Part shown: piece after piece, positions 41,768 to 51,656 of the stretch
How positions within the stretch are numbered: the stretch's first letter is position 1
How the letters are laid out: each line of letters begins with the position of its first letter
Source: Natrinema salifodinae
Lineage (GTDB): Archaea > Halobacteriota > Halobacteria > Halobacteriales > Natrialbaceae
Direction: 5' to 3'
Length of the DNA: 64,000 nucleotides
Assembly (NCBI RefSeq): GCF_900110455.1
Contig: NZ_FOIS01000005.1
Location: 248,001 to 312,000, forward strand
Translations under genes and position numbers: made by a program
Notes under the pieces: model-generated
Told to the model about the DNA's origin: nothing
What the model saw: the letters and a program-made list of their open reading frames with translations, nothing else
Database searches by the model: none

Positions 41768-43117
41768 TTACGCGAACGTCGCTGTCGACTCCCCGTCCGT
41801 CGGCTTCGATGAGCGATGGCCGCGAAAGAGGGAGAGATCGACCGCATCGGCCATCGCGCGATACCCTGCATCGTTTGGATGAATAGTATCCCCGCTATCG
41901 TATTCCGGACGGAGACACTTCGGATCGTCAGGGTCACGAACCGCTTTATCGAAATCGACGACGCCGTCGAACGCCCCGCTCGTCCGAATGAATTCGTTGA
42001 TCGCCTGGCGCTTTCGTTCGCCCGCTTCGTAGTAGTAGACGGCCCCTTCGAACGGCGTCAGCGTCCCGCCGATGATCCGGACTCCCCGCGCGTGTGCCCG
42101 GCGGATGAGCTGCTCGTAGCCGGCGATGATATCGTCGGCGGTCACGCTCGTCGCCGGCCTGTACTTCGGATCGTCGAACCGCTCGAATCCGATGTCGTTG
42201 ATCCCTTCGAGCAGAACGACGTCCGTCACGCCCGTCTGGGTCAGGACGTCCCGATCGAACCTGGCGAGCGCGTTCGGGCCGAATACGTCGGAATCGCTGA
42301 GCACGCGATTGCCGGAGATACCGGCGTTCACCACGGACTTACGGAGGCCCTGACGTTCGGTGACGCGTTCGGCGAGGAAATCGGGATAGGCCGCGTTGGC
42401 GTCGAGGGTCGACCCGTGCCCGTCGGTGATCGAGTCGCCGAAACACGCGATCGCGCCGGTGTGCTCCGGCGCGAGCACCTCGATCCCGCCGAGGAAGAAC
42501 CAATGGGTCACCGACGACGGAAACGCGTCGCCGCTCGGATCGGCCGTCCGATCACCCGCCGACGAGACGTACGACGTTTTCGTCGGCAACTGATGCCAGG
42601 TCGTCGGCCCGGTCGCAGTCTCGGTGTAGAGGGAGACTACGAGATCCTGGCCCGCCCCGACGCGCAACTCGACGGGATCGCTCATCACTCGCGCGCCAGG
42701 CGGAATCGTGACGTCCGGATCGTCGCCGAACGTAACCTGACGGAGCGTCCCGGGCTCGACGGAAGCCCCGGATCCAGATACCCGGCGCCCCACGGACGCT
42801 CGGTCGAACGTGATCGATTCATCGCCGAACGCGTTCGTGAGTTTGAGGCGGACGCCGCGACCGCCGACGCTCGGCCGAACCATCTGCCGCAGCGTCTGGT
42901 CTTCGAACCCCGTCGCCGAGATGCCGTCCGAGAGCGGTGCCTGCGGACTCGCCGTCCACGCCCCGAGAAACGGGCTCCCCCGCGTCCGTCTCGACGGATC
43001 CGTCTCCGTCGAACGGTTCGTATCGTCGTTGACGGATCCGACCGCCGAGCTCGCCGTTCCGAGGCCGACCAGCCCGCCGACCGCTTTCACGGCGGTACGC
43101 CGCGTTAGCCCGGTCAT
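41768..43117 (-). CDS. Tat-exported SGNH/GDSL hydrolase
   Basis: A 449-aa protein with a Tat signal (LTRRTAVKAVGGLVGLG) followed by a beta-rich N-terminal domain of about 170 residues. The SGNH hydrolase domain follows: block I CFGDSITDGHG (nucleophile S229), block II GISGNRVL, block III GINDIG and the catalytic Asp/His in DTIHPND. Such proteins deacylate sugars or act as carbohydrate esterases. Near GH2, GH28 and a sugar importer, a polysaccharide esterase is the likely role, by inference. Confidence 0.92.
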   Translation of the reverse strand: MTGLTRRTAVKAVGGLVGLGTASSAVGSVNDDTNRSTETDPSRRTRGSPFLGAWTASPQAPLSDGISATGFEDQTLRQMVRPSVGGRGVRLKLTNAFGDESITFDRASVGRRVSGSGASVEPGTLRQVTFGDDPDVTIPPGARVMSDPVELRVGAGQDLVVSLYTETATGPTTWHQLPTKTSYVSSAGDRTADPSGDAFPSSVTHWFFLGGIEVLAPEHTGAIACFGDSITDGHGSTLDANAAYPDFLAERVTERQGLRKSVVNAGISGNRVLSDSDVFGPNALARFDRDVLTQTGVTDVVLLEGINDIGFERFDDPKYRPATSVTADDIIAGYEQLIRRAHARGVRIIGGTLTPFEGAVYYYEAGERKRQAINEFIRTSGAFDGVVDFDKAVRDPDDPKCLRPEYDSGDTIHPNDAGYRAMADAVDLSLFRGHRSSKPTDGESTATFA

Positions 43118-43467
43118 GACGCGTCACCCGACCCGACACCCGTGTTACCTATGGACATGTCGAGTGTACACGCCGGCCGCGAAGACCGATAGTTAATCGG
43201 CGAATTCACCTCTGCGGGCGCTTCCGCCGAAGATTGATCGATCGGTAGGCCCCGGTCGCCGAACTCCGCCGCGGAGCCGCCTTCGACGTCGCCTTCCGGG
43301 CGCAAGCGCGGGTTCGCGGGCCCGCTCGTTACGGGCGCGGGCGTCCGTCGTTCGTAGGCCGTTCCTGTACTGCGTAGTCACGCCGTTTTACCGCGTCCCC
43401 GGTCCGTAGTCCGCGTCGTACGGGCGTCTGACTGACATTTTTGACGGGCGCTGTGGATGCGAGTGAT
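43118..43467. other. Intergenic stretch between divergent genes
   Basis: About 350 bp between divergent genes; only promoters are expected, and no repeat or gene is seen. Confidence 0.5.
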
Positions 43468-43875
43468 ATGAGTACCCCCGACTCGAACCAGCGGATGACA
43501 GACACCGGCCGACGGGGCACCAGTGAGTCGCTTCCCGGCCCGGCGACGCGATCCGTGGCAGACTCGATATCGACCGTCGGTGCGCGCGTGAAACTGTGGC
43601 CGGCGTACTGCCTGGCGGTGCTCTGTCCGGGTGCCGGCCACCTCTACGTCCGCCAGTGGACGCGGGGACTCAGCTGGGGCCTCCTCTACGGTATCGCGCT
43701 CGTCTTTCTCAGTTCCGGTGCGCTTCTCCTCGACGGCTCCGTCGTCGAGCCGTTCGTCCTTAGCGCGCTCCGTCTCGAGGAGATTGCGTTCGGTGACGTC
43801 GCCTTCCCGCTCGCTATTCTCGTTCTCAACGCGGTCGACCTCTACACACTCGTCGTGCTCGATCGGGCGGGTTAA
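43468..43875 (+). CDS. Small membrane protein, TM2-like, unknown function
   Basis: A 135-aa protein from the ATG at 43468. A hydrophilic N-terminus of about 50 residues is followed by a helix with CPGAGHLYVRQWTRGLSWGL, which resembles the glycine-rich TM2-type motif (PGxGHxY), and two further hydrophobic segments. Haloarchaea have many such proteins, often with an N-terminal zinc ribbon that is missing here. No function is known. Confidence 0.75.
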   Translation: MSTPDSNQRMTDTGRRGTSESLPGPATRSVADSISTVGARVKLWPAYCLAVLCPGAGHLYVRQWTRGLSWGLLYGIALVFLSSGALLLDGSVVEPFVLSALRLEEIAFGDVAFPLAILVLNAVDLYTLVVLDRAG

Positions 43876-44615
43876 CGCGGAGACCTGATACGACCCGCCT
43901 GCAGTCGGTGTCCTCCCGGACGAACAGCATCTGTTTCGGGCGAACGGTGTGCCTTCTCGGGAATACGCCGGTCCGCGTCAGTGCCGATATCGGAAACGGA
44001 CGACTGTCGTCTCCGCGACTGAGGGAAGACGTATCCACTCTCGTGTGATCTCCTCTCAATGACAGACCTCTTCTCTTCTCACACCAATGATGTGTTCGAC
44101 AAGGTACTGGTCCGCGTTTCGTCTCGGCTCCGGATTGCCAGTGACGGAATCCGATCGTCGCGTCACTTTCCGGCCGGAAGCTGCGATAGAAGCGCGCGGT
44201 AGCTGGGAAACGGAGCGGCCTCTACGGCAGAGCACGGCGCTTTCGACCGGGGATTTCTGTTCCTCCGACCAACTGTGGCGCGATACGCGCACGACACCGG
44301 CAGCTTCAGACTCGGGTTCGAGATCACCCGCCGACTATTTTCAGATCCCCTCGATATACTTATCTGTATTCTGAGTAATGTAGGGATGAGATAGTTCGTG
44401 AGGGATGAACTGCACGCCGAGTGAGCGTCGTTTATGAAGGTCCGTTCGGGAAGTACGTGAGAGACGTTTGAGAAACAGCATTACGCGACGGACGGTGACG
44501 AAATTCTGCCCGTGAGCGGACGGCGGTCTGCTCCGATCGTCGTCTGCCGGGAAGGCCTGGCGAAGTCGAACGGCTCCGCGTCCCGAGCGCCGAAGGCGAT
44601 GCCGGGGTCGCCGTC
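43876..44615. other. Non-coding stretch of 740 bp
   Basis: No open frame with family features on either strand, and no obvious repeat. It lies between the ends of two convergent genes. Confidence 0.5.
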
Positions 44616-46088
44616 CTACTCGACCGCTTCGGTGATCAGGTTGCCGTCGTTGTCGAGTCGAACGCGGTACCGGTCCTCGCCGTCCGGCGTCGTGAGGACG
44701 GCGCCGTTGCCGGCGCCGGCGATCCGGACGTCGTCCTCCTCGACGGCGAACGAGGGCGATCCGCCGGCATGGAACTCGTGGGAGCGATCGGTTCGGTGTT
44801 TCTGGACGCCGGCGTCGAACCAACGGGTCGACCCCGTCGCGTCGTCGCTCACCCTGGGAGCGGGACGCAGATTCTGCTGATCGAAGTACGACGTGTACTC
44901 GATGTCCGTGCTGTACTCGGCGTGGAACAGGTCGACGTTCTCGACGAAGATGCCGTTGTGACGTGGCCCCTCGCCGTCGGTCACGTCGACGGCTCTGACG
45001 CCGCTGTGGTAGTCCATCGCGTTGTGACGCTCGTGGACGTTGGAAATCGATACGCTCCGGGTCTCGTTGACGGAGTTCTCCAGCCTGACGATGTCCTCGC
45101 TCACGGACTGGAGCGGGTGGCCGCCCACCTGGATCGAGTCCAGCGTGATCGAGGCACCGCCGTCGATCCGAATGCTGTGTTCGCCGCCGCCGCCCCGCCA
45201 GTTGCGGATGTCGAGGTCGAACGAGGGACCGTACGGGACGTCGTCGTTCCCGTACTCGGCGCGGAAGCCGTCGCGACAGCCGGTCACTTCGGTGTCCGTA
45301 ATCGTCAGTTCGCTCGATCCGTGGGAGTCCGCGAGCCTGATCCCCGCCGGCACCGCGTTCCGACCCGTCAGGCTCTGGAGGTACATCCGGGAGACGTGCA
45401 TGTGACCGACGCCCCGAATGTCCACGAACGACCGCTCCAGGTTCCCGCGCGCGTAGAACATCCCGCCGTAGAGGTTGATGTTCTCCGTCTTCTCGTCCGG
45501 CCCGATGACGAAGAAGCTCTCGATCGAGGCCGTAGCGTAGATCAGCGTCCACCCCATCTCGAACACGAGCTTGCCGGTGTTGTCGGCTATCTCGACCGGG
45601 GACTCGAACCGCCAGGCCGGCAGGCCGTCGGCCGCGGCCGGATCGTCCGGATCGGGCGCGGGGATGACGATCCTGTGTCCCGGCTGTCGATGCGAGAGGT
45701 CGTCGCCTTCGGGGAGCGCGTCGAGGACGTTCTCGAGTTTCTGGTCGAGCGTGTCACCGGGATAGTCGGTGACGACGTGGATCGAGTCGGGCGAGCCCTC
45801 GGCGTTGAGTACACCGTCGTCGTCGACGCGCAGATTCTCTCCGGCGAAGTCCGCGATCGGTGCGTCGGTCGCGACCGTCGCGAGCGCGCCCAGTTCGGCC
45901 AGGCTGTGGCCGCCGGCGTCGACGTCGGCGTCCCACTCGTGCCACGGCTGTTCACCGTTCCGATCGCCGGCGGCGGTGCCGGCAAGCAGGGTTCCGAGTC
46001 CGGCGGTCCCGAGCAGTCCGAGCGTCCCGCGCCGGGGTAGCGTCCAGTCTGATTCGGCTCCGTCGATCGAACTGTCATCTCTCGTCAT
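44616..46088 (-). CDS. Tat-exported right-handed beta-helix protein
   Basis: A 490-aa protein from the ATG at 46088, with a Tat signal (LPRRGTLGLLGTAGLG) and a mature start containing QPWHEWDADVDAGG. The middle is a series of short beta-strand turns typical of parallel beta-helices (GIRLADSHGSSELTITDTEV, then GASITLDSIQVGGHPLQ). The fold is that of pectate lyases, polygalacturonases and related binding proteins, but no catalytic motif is clear. It shares the WHEWDADVD block with the protein at 46541. It may bind or cleave acidic polysaccharide. Confidence 0.85.
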   Translation of the reverse strand: MTRDDSSIDGAESDWTLPRRGTLGLLGTAGLGTLLAGTAAGDRNGEQPWHEWDADVDAGGHSLAELGALATVATDAPIADFAGENLRVDDDGVLNAEGSPDSIHVVTDYPGDTLDQKLENVLDALPEGDDLSHRQPGHRIVIPAPDPDDPAAADGLPAWRFESPVEIADNTGKLVFEMGWTLIYATASIESFFVIGPDEKTENINLYGGMFYARGNLERSFVDIRGVGHMHVSRMYLQSLTGRNAVPAGIRLADSHGSSELTITDTEVTGCRDGFRAEYGNDDVPYGPSFDLDIRNWRGGGGEHSIRIDGGASITLDSIQVGGHPLQSVSEDIVRLENSVNETRSVSISNVHERHNAMDYHSGVRAVDVTDGEGPRHNGIFVENVDLFHAEYSTDIEYTSYFDQQNLRPAPRVSDDATGSTRWFDAGVQKHRTDRSHEFHAGGSPSFAVEEDDVRIAGAGNGAVLTTPDGEDRYRVRLDNDGNLITEAVE

Positions 46089-46540
46089 AGGTCGTGCCAG
46101 CCGGTAACTCATGACCCATCGATATATACGTTAGCAATTGATACAGCGTTGCGTTCTCTTCCGGTGCGGGCAGCGAAAGCCGAGAGACGGACGAGGGATA
46201 CCATCAGTGCTGCTGGAACGGGCTCGGATCGGGTCGGACCGGTTCAGGCGAGATGGCGATAAACGTCTCACAGCACCAAACGCGGTGACTCTGTCTACCG
46301 CATCCGATGGCGGTAACCGGCACGACGTCCGCAGTCAGTGATCCCGAGACTCGAATTCGTAGGTCGGCGAGACGACCCCGCGGGGGAGACGACCGATACT
46401 GCCAAATTTCGATTCGCCTGGTCGCGTCCGCGTTCGTGGAACTCCCGATGCATCGAGAACCCTACTAAAATGGTACTGAAAAAATATAATTGACGGCGGG
46501 TGGAACTGGCGTGTGCTGTTATAACACAGCATGATACTCA
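46089..46540. other. Divergent promoter region of the two beta-helix genes
   Basis: About 450 bp. A TATA-like GTTATAAC lies just upstream of the GTG at 46541. AT-rich patches (AAAAAATATAATT near 46480) contrast with the flanks. No gene seen. Confidence 0.5.
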
Positions 46541-48568
46541 GTGAGTGACGATAGCGAAAGACGCGATTATAGCACAGAGCAGGCAGCGGCGACCGTCGGC
46601 CGACGAGACATCATGACGGCACTCGGCGTCGCCGGACTCGGCGCGGCGTTCGGCGGGACGGCGAGCGCACGAGACCGGTCCGACGACGGGACTCAACCGT
46701 GGCACGAGTGGGACGCCGACGTCGACGCCGCCGGCCGCGACCTGGAGAACCTCGGCGGGTTGGACGTAGAGCACGTCTTTACGTCGGCCCGCGAGGCGGA
46801 TGTCGTCGTCTGGCGCGACGAAGAAGGCGGGTATCACGCCGACGGTCCCCACGGACGCGTCGCGAGTGACGAGGAGCTAATGGCGGCGGTCCAGGCGGCG
46901 GTAGACAGTCTGAGCGACGACCGGACGGTCAAAGAGCGGGTGCTCGTCGCGTCGTCGGGCGAAGTGAGCGGCGACGACGAGGTCACCGGCGTCGACCTTC
47001 CGAGCCACACGAGCGTCGACGTCGCCGGCGAGATCGTCGTCGAGGGGCAGGCCGGGGACTTGTTCTCGGCGGTCGGAGAGGAGAACATATCGATTCCGCG
47101 ACTGACGGTGAAAGGGCCGGCTAGCAGAGCGGTGTTTCTCGACGGCTGCGAGAACGTTCGTCTCGGCCACCTCTGGATCGAAGACGTGACGGGACAGGGC
47201 GTCCGCATCCAGGCGGGCTGTGAGGACGTCCAGATCGACACGGCGTACGTCGAGAACACGGGCCATCACGGCATCGAGACGTACGACGTCACGCGCATCC
47301 AGATCGGGCAGGTGATCGGCGTCGATCCGGGGAGCGCAGTCGTGTTGCTCAACGAGACCTTCGACGCGACCGTCGGGCAGGTCGTCGGTCGGAACCCGGC
47401 GTTCGACTACGCGACGGTCCGGCTCGCGAACGGCTGCCGAAACGTCACGATCGGGCGCGTGGTCAGTCGCGGCGGCGTCCGCGGGCTGTCGATCATCACC
47501 GGCACGCGCGACGTGACCGTCGGCGAGGTGAACGTCGTCGGCGGCGACAAGGCCGGAATCTTGCTCGTCGATGTCAGAAACGTCACCGTCCTCGGCGGCG
47601 TGATCAAGAACGTCGACGGGCCCGGCGTCAACATGTGGTCGATCGGACTGCAGGGGACGACCTCGGAGATCAACGAGGGCGTGACCCTCAGCAACTTGCG
47701 AATCGTCGACGAGCGCCCCGAGGGCGATCGCGAACAGACGTGGGCGATCAAGGAAGACGGCGCCTGCCTGCACAATCGGTTCATCGACAACGACGTCCGC
47801 GGCGGCGGCACTGAGGGTCTGATCGACGTCGCCTCGGAAACGACGGTCGTCGACCGGAACCTCGGCGGCGGCATCGACTCCGGCACGGTGACGCTCGAAC
47901 CCGACGACTCGCCCGCGGCACGGGTCGAAGGCGTGACCGCCCACCGATCGTCGTCGCTGTCGCTCCGCGCGCAGCCGTACGACGCCCCGGACGCCGCTTT
48001 CGCCTGGGAACACCACTTCGAGTGGACCGGCAGTCAGTGGGACCTGGTGTTCGACTGGCGGACCGATCCCGGCGCGGACCTGACGCTGGAGTACGTCGTC
48101 GACCGACCGCAGGGCACGACGGACAGGGAGTTCGACCGGGAAGACATCTGGACCGACTCGGTCCCGACCGTCGAGGAGGGGACCTATCGCATCGTTGCGG
48201 ATCACAGCGACAAGGTTCTGGAAGTCGCCGACGGATCCGAGGCCACCGGCGCGAACGTCCGGCAGGGGACGTGGACCGACGATCCTCACCAGCGCTGGGA
48301 CGTCGAGGGCGGCGGCACCGACCTGTGGGTGGACGCCGACCGCATCGTCGCCGAGCACAGCGGGAAAGCGCTGACCGTCGTCGGCGGAGACGCCCGACAG
48401 GGAAGCGGACAGCAGTTCACGCTCGAACGGTACGAAAGCGGCTTTCAGATCCAGACGGACGACGGTCGTCTCCAGGTCGCGGACGGATCGACTGCGGACG
48501 GCGCGAACGTCGTCGAAGGCGGCTGGGACGGTGCCGGACACCAGATCTGGCGATTCGAAGCGATTTAA
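46541..48568 (+). CDS. Tat-exported beta-helix protein with ricin-type lectin domain
   Basis: A 675-aa protein with a Tat signal (VGRRDIMTALGVAGLG) and the QPWHEWDADVDAAG block shared with the neighbour at 44616. A long right-handed beta-helix follows (about 130-450, repeats such as RDVTVGEVNVVGGDKAGILL). After a beta-rich linker domain the C-terminus, about 540-675, is a ricin-B/beta-trefoil lectin (GTYRIVADHSDKVLEVADG, then ANVRQGTWTDDPHQRWDVEG), with paired QxW repeats. The start is GTG at 46541. It probably binds or degrades polysaccharide outside the cell. Confidence 0.88.
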   Translation: MSDDSERRDYSTEQAAATVGRRDIMTALGVAGLGAAFGGTASARDRSDDGTQPWHEWDADVDAAGRDLENLGGLDVEHVFTSAREADVVVWRDEEGGYHADGPHGRVASDEELMAAVQAAVDSLSDDRTVKERVLVASSGEVSGDDEVTGVDLPSHTSVDVAGEIVVEGQAGDLFSAVGEENISIPRLTVKGPASRAVFLDGCENVRLGHLWIEDVTGQGVRIQAGCEDVQIDTAYVENTGHHGIETYDVTRIQIGQVIGVDPGSAVVLLNETFDATVGQVVGRNPAFDYATVRLANGCRNVTIGRVVSRGGVRGLSIITGTRDVTVGEVNVVGGDKAGILLVDVRNVTVLGGVIKNVDGPGVNMWSIGLQGTTSEINEGVTLSNLRIVDERPEGDREQTWAIKEDGACLHNRFIDNDVRGGGTEGLIDVASETTVVDRNLGGGIDSGTVTLEPDDSPAARVEGVTAHRSSSLSLRAQPYDAPDAAFAWEHHFEWTGSQWDLVFDWRTDPGADLTLEYVVDRPQGTTDREFDREDIWTDSVPTVEEGTYRIVADHSDKVLEVADGSEATGANVRQGTWTDDPHQRWDVEGGGTDLWVDADRIVAEHSGKALTVVGGDARQGSGQQFTLERYESGFQIQTDDGRLQVADGSTADGANVVEGGWDGAGHQIWRFEAI

Positions 48569-48596
48569 CGACCGCTCGGAGGGCGGTTTTCGGTGT

Positions 48597-50240
48597 TCAC
48601 CCCCTTCGTCCGGTTTCTTTCTCTCCCGCGTATGCCACCGGCGGCACGTTCCCGGTACAGCGGAACTCGTGGTCACCGTCGATCGACTCGGCGGCGTCGA
48701 CGAGATCGTTGTTCGCGAACAGGCGGTCGCCTTCGGTATCCGCGACCGAGAGGAAGGTCCCGGTTCCGGCGGCGGCCCTGCTCGCCCTGATCGCACTGTC
48801 GGTCGCACCGTCGAGACCGATCGCGGCGGCGGCGCTTTCCCGGTGCGCCTGGCGACCGGAGAACCCGTCGACGACGAGGCCGTCGACGTCGGTCGCCCGG
48901 ATCGCGTGCGTGCAGTACTCGGGGACGTCGTCGCCCCACTCGACCGAGACGTCCCGAAGGGCCACGTCGGCGACGTTCTCGCAGTGGACCGCCGCCACGT
49001 CGAGTTCGTAGATCGGCGCGGTCACGGCGGTCGGTTGGAGGTCGGCGTTTCCGCCGACGGCGTCGGCGTGCTCGCCGCCTTCGATCGCCAGGCGCACTCC
49101 GTGCAGCCGGACGCCCGAAACGTCGGCGTCCCCGTGGCCGTACACGAACGCACCGTTCTCGCTGCGGGCGACGACGTTCGAGAACCGGACGTTCCTGAGG
49201 GTGCCGAGCTCGGTCGCGTCGTCGCGAGGGACCGACGTGACGTAGATCGGTTCGCCTTTCCCCCACCACGGCCCGGGGAGCAGGCCCGTCTCGACGACGA
49301 TGTCGGCGAACAGGACGTTCTCGATGTCGCCGGAGTCGCGGTGTTGGATGCCGAGCCCGCGGTTCGTGTCGGACACCACGCAGTTCTGGAACGTGCAGTT
49401 CCGGATGTCGCCGGCCGTCTCCGAGCCGAACTTGATCGCGCAGGCGCTCGACGAGAGCGTGCAGTTCGTGACGGTGACCGACTCACAGGGGCGGCCGGCG
49501 GCCGCGGCGCAGATCGTGATGGCGTCGTCACAGGACTCGATCGTACAGTCCGAGACGTGGACGTTCGTCGAGTTCACGACGGCGACGCCGTCGCAGTTCG
49601 GGATCAGCTCGTGATTGCGGATATCGACGCCGCGCACGTCCGCGTCGACGCAGCCCTCGAGGCTGATCGTCCAGGCGGGCATGTCCCGCAGCGTGACGTC
49701 GCGAATCCGGACGCCGTCGCAGTCGACGAAGTGAAACATCGGTCCCGGTCGGAAGCCGGGTTTGGCGACCGGCCACCCGTCGGTCCCTCGTTCGCGGGAG
49801 AGGAACTCCTCGCCCTGGCGGGCGCGGTGTGGCGCGTTCGAGACGAGCGGGTGGCCCTCGCTCTCTCCCGAGTGCTGCCGGATCGGCGCGTCCATCTCCA
49901 TGAACTCGGTCCCTCGCCCGTCGAAAACGCCGTCGCCGACGATGGAGACGTTCTCGACGCCGTCCGCGAGCACGAACGGTCGCTCGCCGTCCGGGCCGAC
50001 GTGCGCGTCGACGTACGCCGCCCGATCCCGCGCCGGCTTCACCGTCGCCCCCGCTTCGAGGCGGATCGTCACGTCGCTCGCGAGTTCGATCGTGCCGATC
50101 ACGTACTCGCCGCTCGGGACGGACACGGTTCCGCCGCCCGCGTCGGCCGCCGCATCGATCGCTCGCTGGAACGCGTCCGTCGCCGGTTCGCCGTCCGCGC
50201 CGTTGCGCTCGACGCGAACCCGGCCGGTAGTCTCATCCAT
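48597..50240 (-). CDS. GH28 polygalacturonase-like enzyme, no signal peptide
   Basis: A 547-aa beta-helix enzyme with GH28 features: an N-terminal FQRAIDAAADAGGGTVSVPSG, the NxD motif in IPNCDGV (N215, D217), the DD motif in SCDDAI (D238, D239) and FGSE in place of part of the usual GHG motif. GH28 enzymes hydrolyse galacturonan or rhamnogalacturonan bonds. No export signal is present, so it should work in the cytoplasm on imported oligosaccharides. It lies last in the order SBP, permeases, ATPase, small protein, GH28. Confidence 0.85.
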   Translation of the reverse strand: MDETTGRVRVERNGADGEPATDAFQRAIDAAADAGGGTVSVPSGEYVIGTIELASDVTIRLEAGATVKPARDRAAYVDAHVGPDGERPFVLADGVENVSIVGDGVFDGRGTEFMEMDAPIRQHSGESEGHPLVSNAPHRARQGEEFLSRERGTDGWPVAKPGFRPGPMFHFVDCDGVRIRDVTLRDMPAWTISLEGCVDADVRGVDIRNHELIPNCDGVAVVNSTNVHVSDCTIESCDDAITICAAAAGRPCESVTVTNCTLSSSACAIKFGSETAGDIRNCTFQNCVVSDTNRGLGIQHRDSGDIENVLFADIVVETGLLPGPWWGKGEPIYVTSVPRDDATELGTLRNVRFSNVVARSENGAFVYGHGDADVSGVRLHGVRLAIEGGEHADAVGGNADLQPTAVTAPIYELDVAAVHCENVADVALRDVSVEWGDDVPEYCTHAIRATDVDGLVVDGFSGRQAHRESAAAAIGLDGATDSAIRASRAAAGTGTFLSVADTEGDRLFANNDLVDAAESIDGDHEFRCTGNVPPVAYAGEKETGRRG

Positions 50241-50282
50241 ACGCGGCTACGATCGCGGGCGAGCTATAAAACATCGGTGTCG

Positions 50283-50456
50283 TTACAGGAATCGTTCGGG
50301 CCGCGGACGGTTCGCGCGGCGTTTCCGCAGCCACTTCGCGACGACCGGGACGAACTGGTACCGGAGGTCGAAGTAGAACGAGACGATGCCGTAGATCCAG
50401 AAGAAAAACAGCGCCGTGGCGGCGACGATGAATAGGATTCCTTCGGTCGTCGGCAT
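50283..50456 (-). CDS. Small membrane protein coupled to the sugar ABC ATPase (57 aa)
   Basis: A 57-aa protein from the ATG at 50456. An N-terminal hydrophobic helix (GILFIVAATALFFFWIYGIV) is followed by SFYFDLRYQF and a very basic C-terminus (KWLRKRRANRPRP). Its ATG overlaps the stop of the ATPase gene by one base (TGATG), so it is translationally coupled. Too short for usual gene calling. It may be a membrane-bound accessory of the importer; no family is recognised. Confidence 0.75.
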   Translation of the reverse strand: MPTTEGILFIVAATALFFFWIYGIVSFYFDLRYQFVPVVAKWLRKRRANRPRPERFL

Positions 50457-51649
50457 CAGTCGCTCACCCCTCGTCCCTCTTTGGTATCGCTTGCGGCGAC
50501 GTCACCCGCGGCGTCGACGACGCCGTGAGCGATCGCCTGGCCGGTCGCGAGGTCGAACAGGTGGACCTTCTCTCGATCGAATACCACGTCGATTACGTCG
50601 TCCTCGGCGACGGGGCTGTCCGGGTCGAGACTCACGAGCAACTGATCGGCCTCGTCCCCCATCACTGGGCTCTGGTCGGTCGCCTGATTCGCGGGGAACA
50701 GGTAGGCGAACGTCTGGTCGCCCATGGGTTCGAGCACGTCGACGGACACGGTGATCGGCTCGCTCGGCGCGGCCGCCGCGTCAGCGTTTGCGGAGAGGTA
50801 GACGTCCTCGGGCCGGATGCCGAGCGTCACCTCGTCGCCCGACGAGACCGAGCCGAGCTCGGATAGCCCGAGTGCGACGTCGTACGCGGGGTGGCCGAAT
50901 CGGCCGCCGTCGAGCACGCCGTCGAACTGGTTCATCGAGGGGCTGCCGATGAATCCCGCGACGAAACGGTTGGCAGGCTCGTCGTAGCAGATAAGCGGCG
51001 GTGCGCACTGCTGGAGTTCGCCGTCGTTGATGATGGCGATGCGGTCGGACATCGTCATCGCCTCCTCCTGATCGTGCGTGACGTAGACCGTGGTGATGTC
51101 CAGTTCCTTCTGCAGCCGCTGGATCTCGGTTCGCATGTGCACGCGCAGTTTGGCGTCTAAGTTCGCGAGCGGCTCGTCCATCAGGAAGACCGCGGGCTCT
51201 CGGACGATCGCGCGGGCGATGCCGACGCGCTGTTGCTGGCCGCCGGACAGCTCGTCGACGTCGCGGTCGAGCATTCCCTCGAGCTGGACGATCTCGGCGG
51301 CGCGCTCGACGCGCTCGTCGATCTCCTCGTCGTCGTACTTCCGGAGCCGAAGGCCGAAGCTGATGTTCTCGTAGACGTTCATGTGCGGGAACAGCGCGAT
51401 GTTCTGAAACACCATCGCGATGTCCCGGTCCTTCGGGGGATCGTTCGTGACCTCCTCACCGGTGATCTCGATCCGTCCCTCCGAGGGGAGCGTCAGCCCC
51501 GCGATCATCTCCAGGGTCGTCGACTTTCCGCACCCGGAGGGCCCGACGAGCGTCAGGAACTCGCCGTCTTCGATCTCGATGTTCATGTCGTCGACCGCGA
51601 CGACGTCTTCGTACCGCTTGGTCGTATCCGTTAGTCGAACTCGTCCCAT
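50456..51649 (-). CDS. Sugar ABC transporter ATPase, MalK/UgpC type
   Basis: A 397-aa ATPase: Walker A GPSGCGKS (36-43), signature LSGGQQQR (134-141), Walker B AVFLMDEPLANLD, H-loop YVTHDQEEA and a C-terminal TOBE/MalK regulatory domain of about 150 residues (LGIRPEDVYLS). It energises the importer with the two permeases just upstream. The ATG is at 51649, seven bases after the permease stop. Confidence 0.95.
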   Translation of the reverse strand: MGRVRLTDTTKRYEDVVAVDDMNIEIEDGEFLTLVGPSGCGKSTTLEMIAGLTLPSEGRIEITGEEVTNDPPKDRDIAMVFQNIALFPHMNVYENISFGLRLRKYDDEEIDERVERAAEIVQLEGMLDRDVDELSGGQQQRVGIARAIVREPAVFLMDEPLANLDAKLRVHMRTEIQRLQKELDITTVYVTHDQEEAMTMSDRIAIINDGELQQCAPPLICYDEPANRFVAGFIGSPSMNQFDGVLDGGRFGHPAYDVALGLSELGSVSSGDEVTLGIRPEDVYLSANADAAAAPSEPITVSVDVLEPMGDQTFAYLFPANQATDQSPVMGDEADQLLVSLDPDSPVAEDDVIDVVFDREKVHLFDLATGQAIAHGVVDAAGDVAASDTKEGRGVSD

Positions 51650-51656
51650 GGTAGTA

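Noticed and set aside
41816-43108. 430-aa frame antisense to the SGNH hydrolase
   Set aside because: Arg-rich shadow; the minus-strand frame shows all four SGNH blocks.
48531-50435. 634-aa frame antisense to the GH28 gene
   Set aside because: Shadow of the GH28 frame; no domain features and no plausible start.
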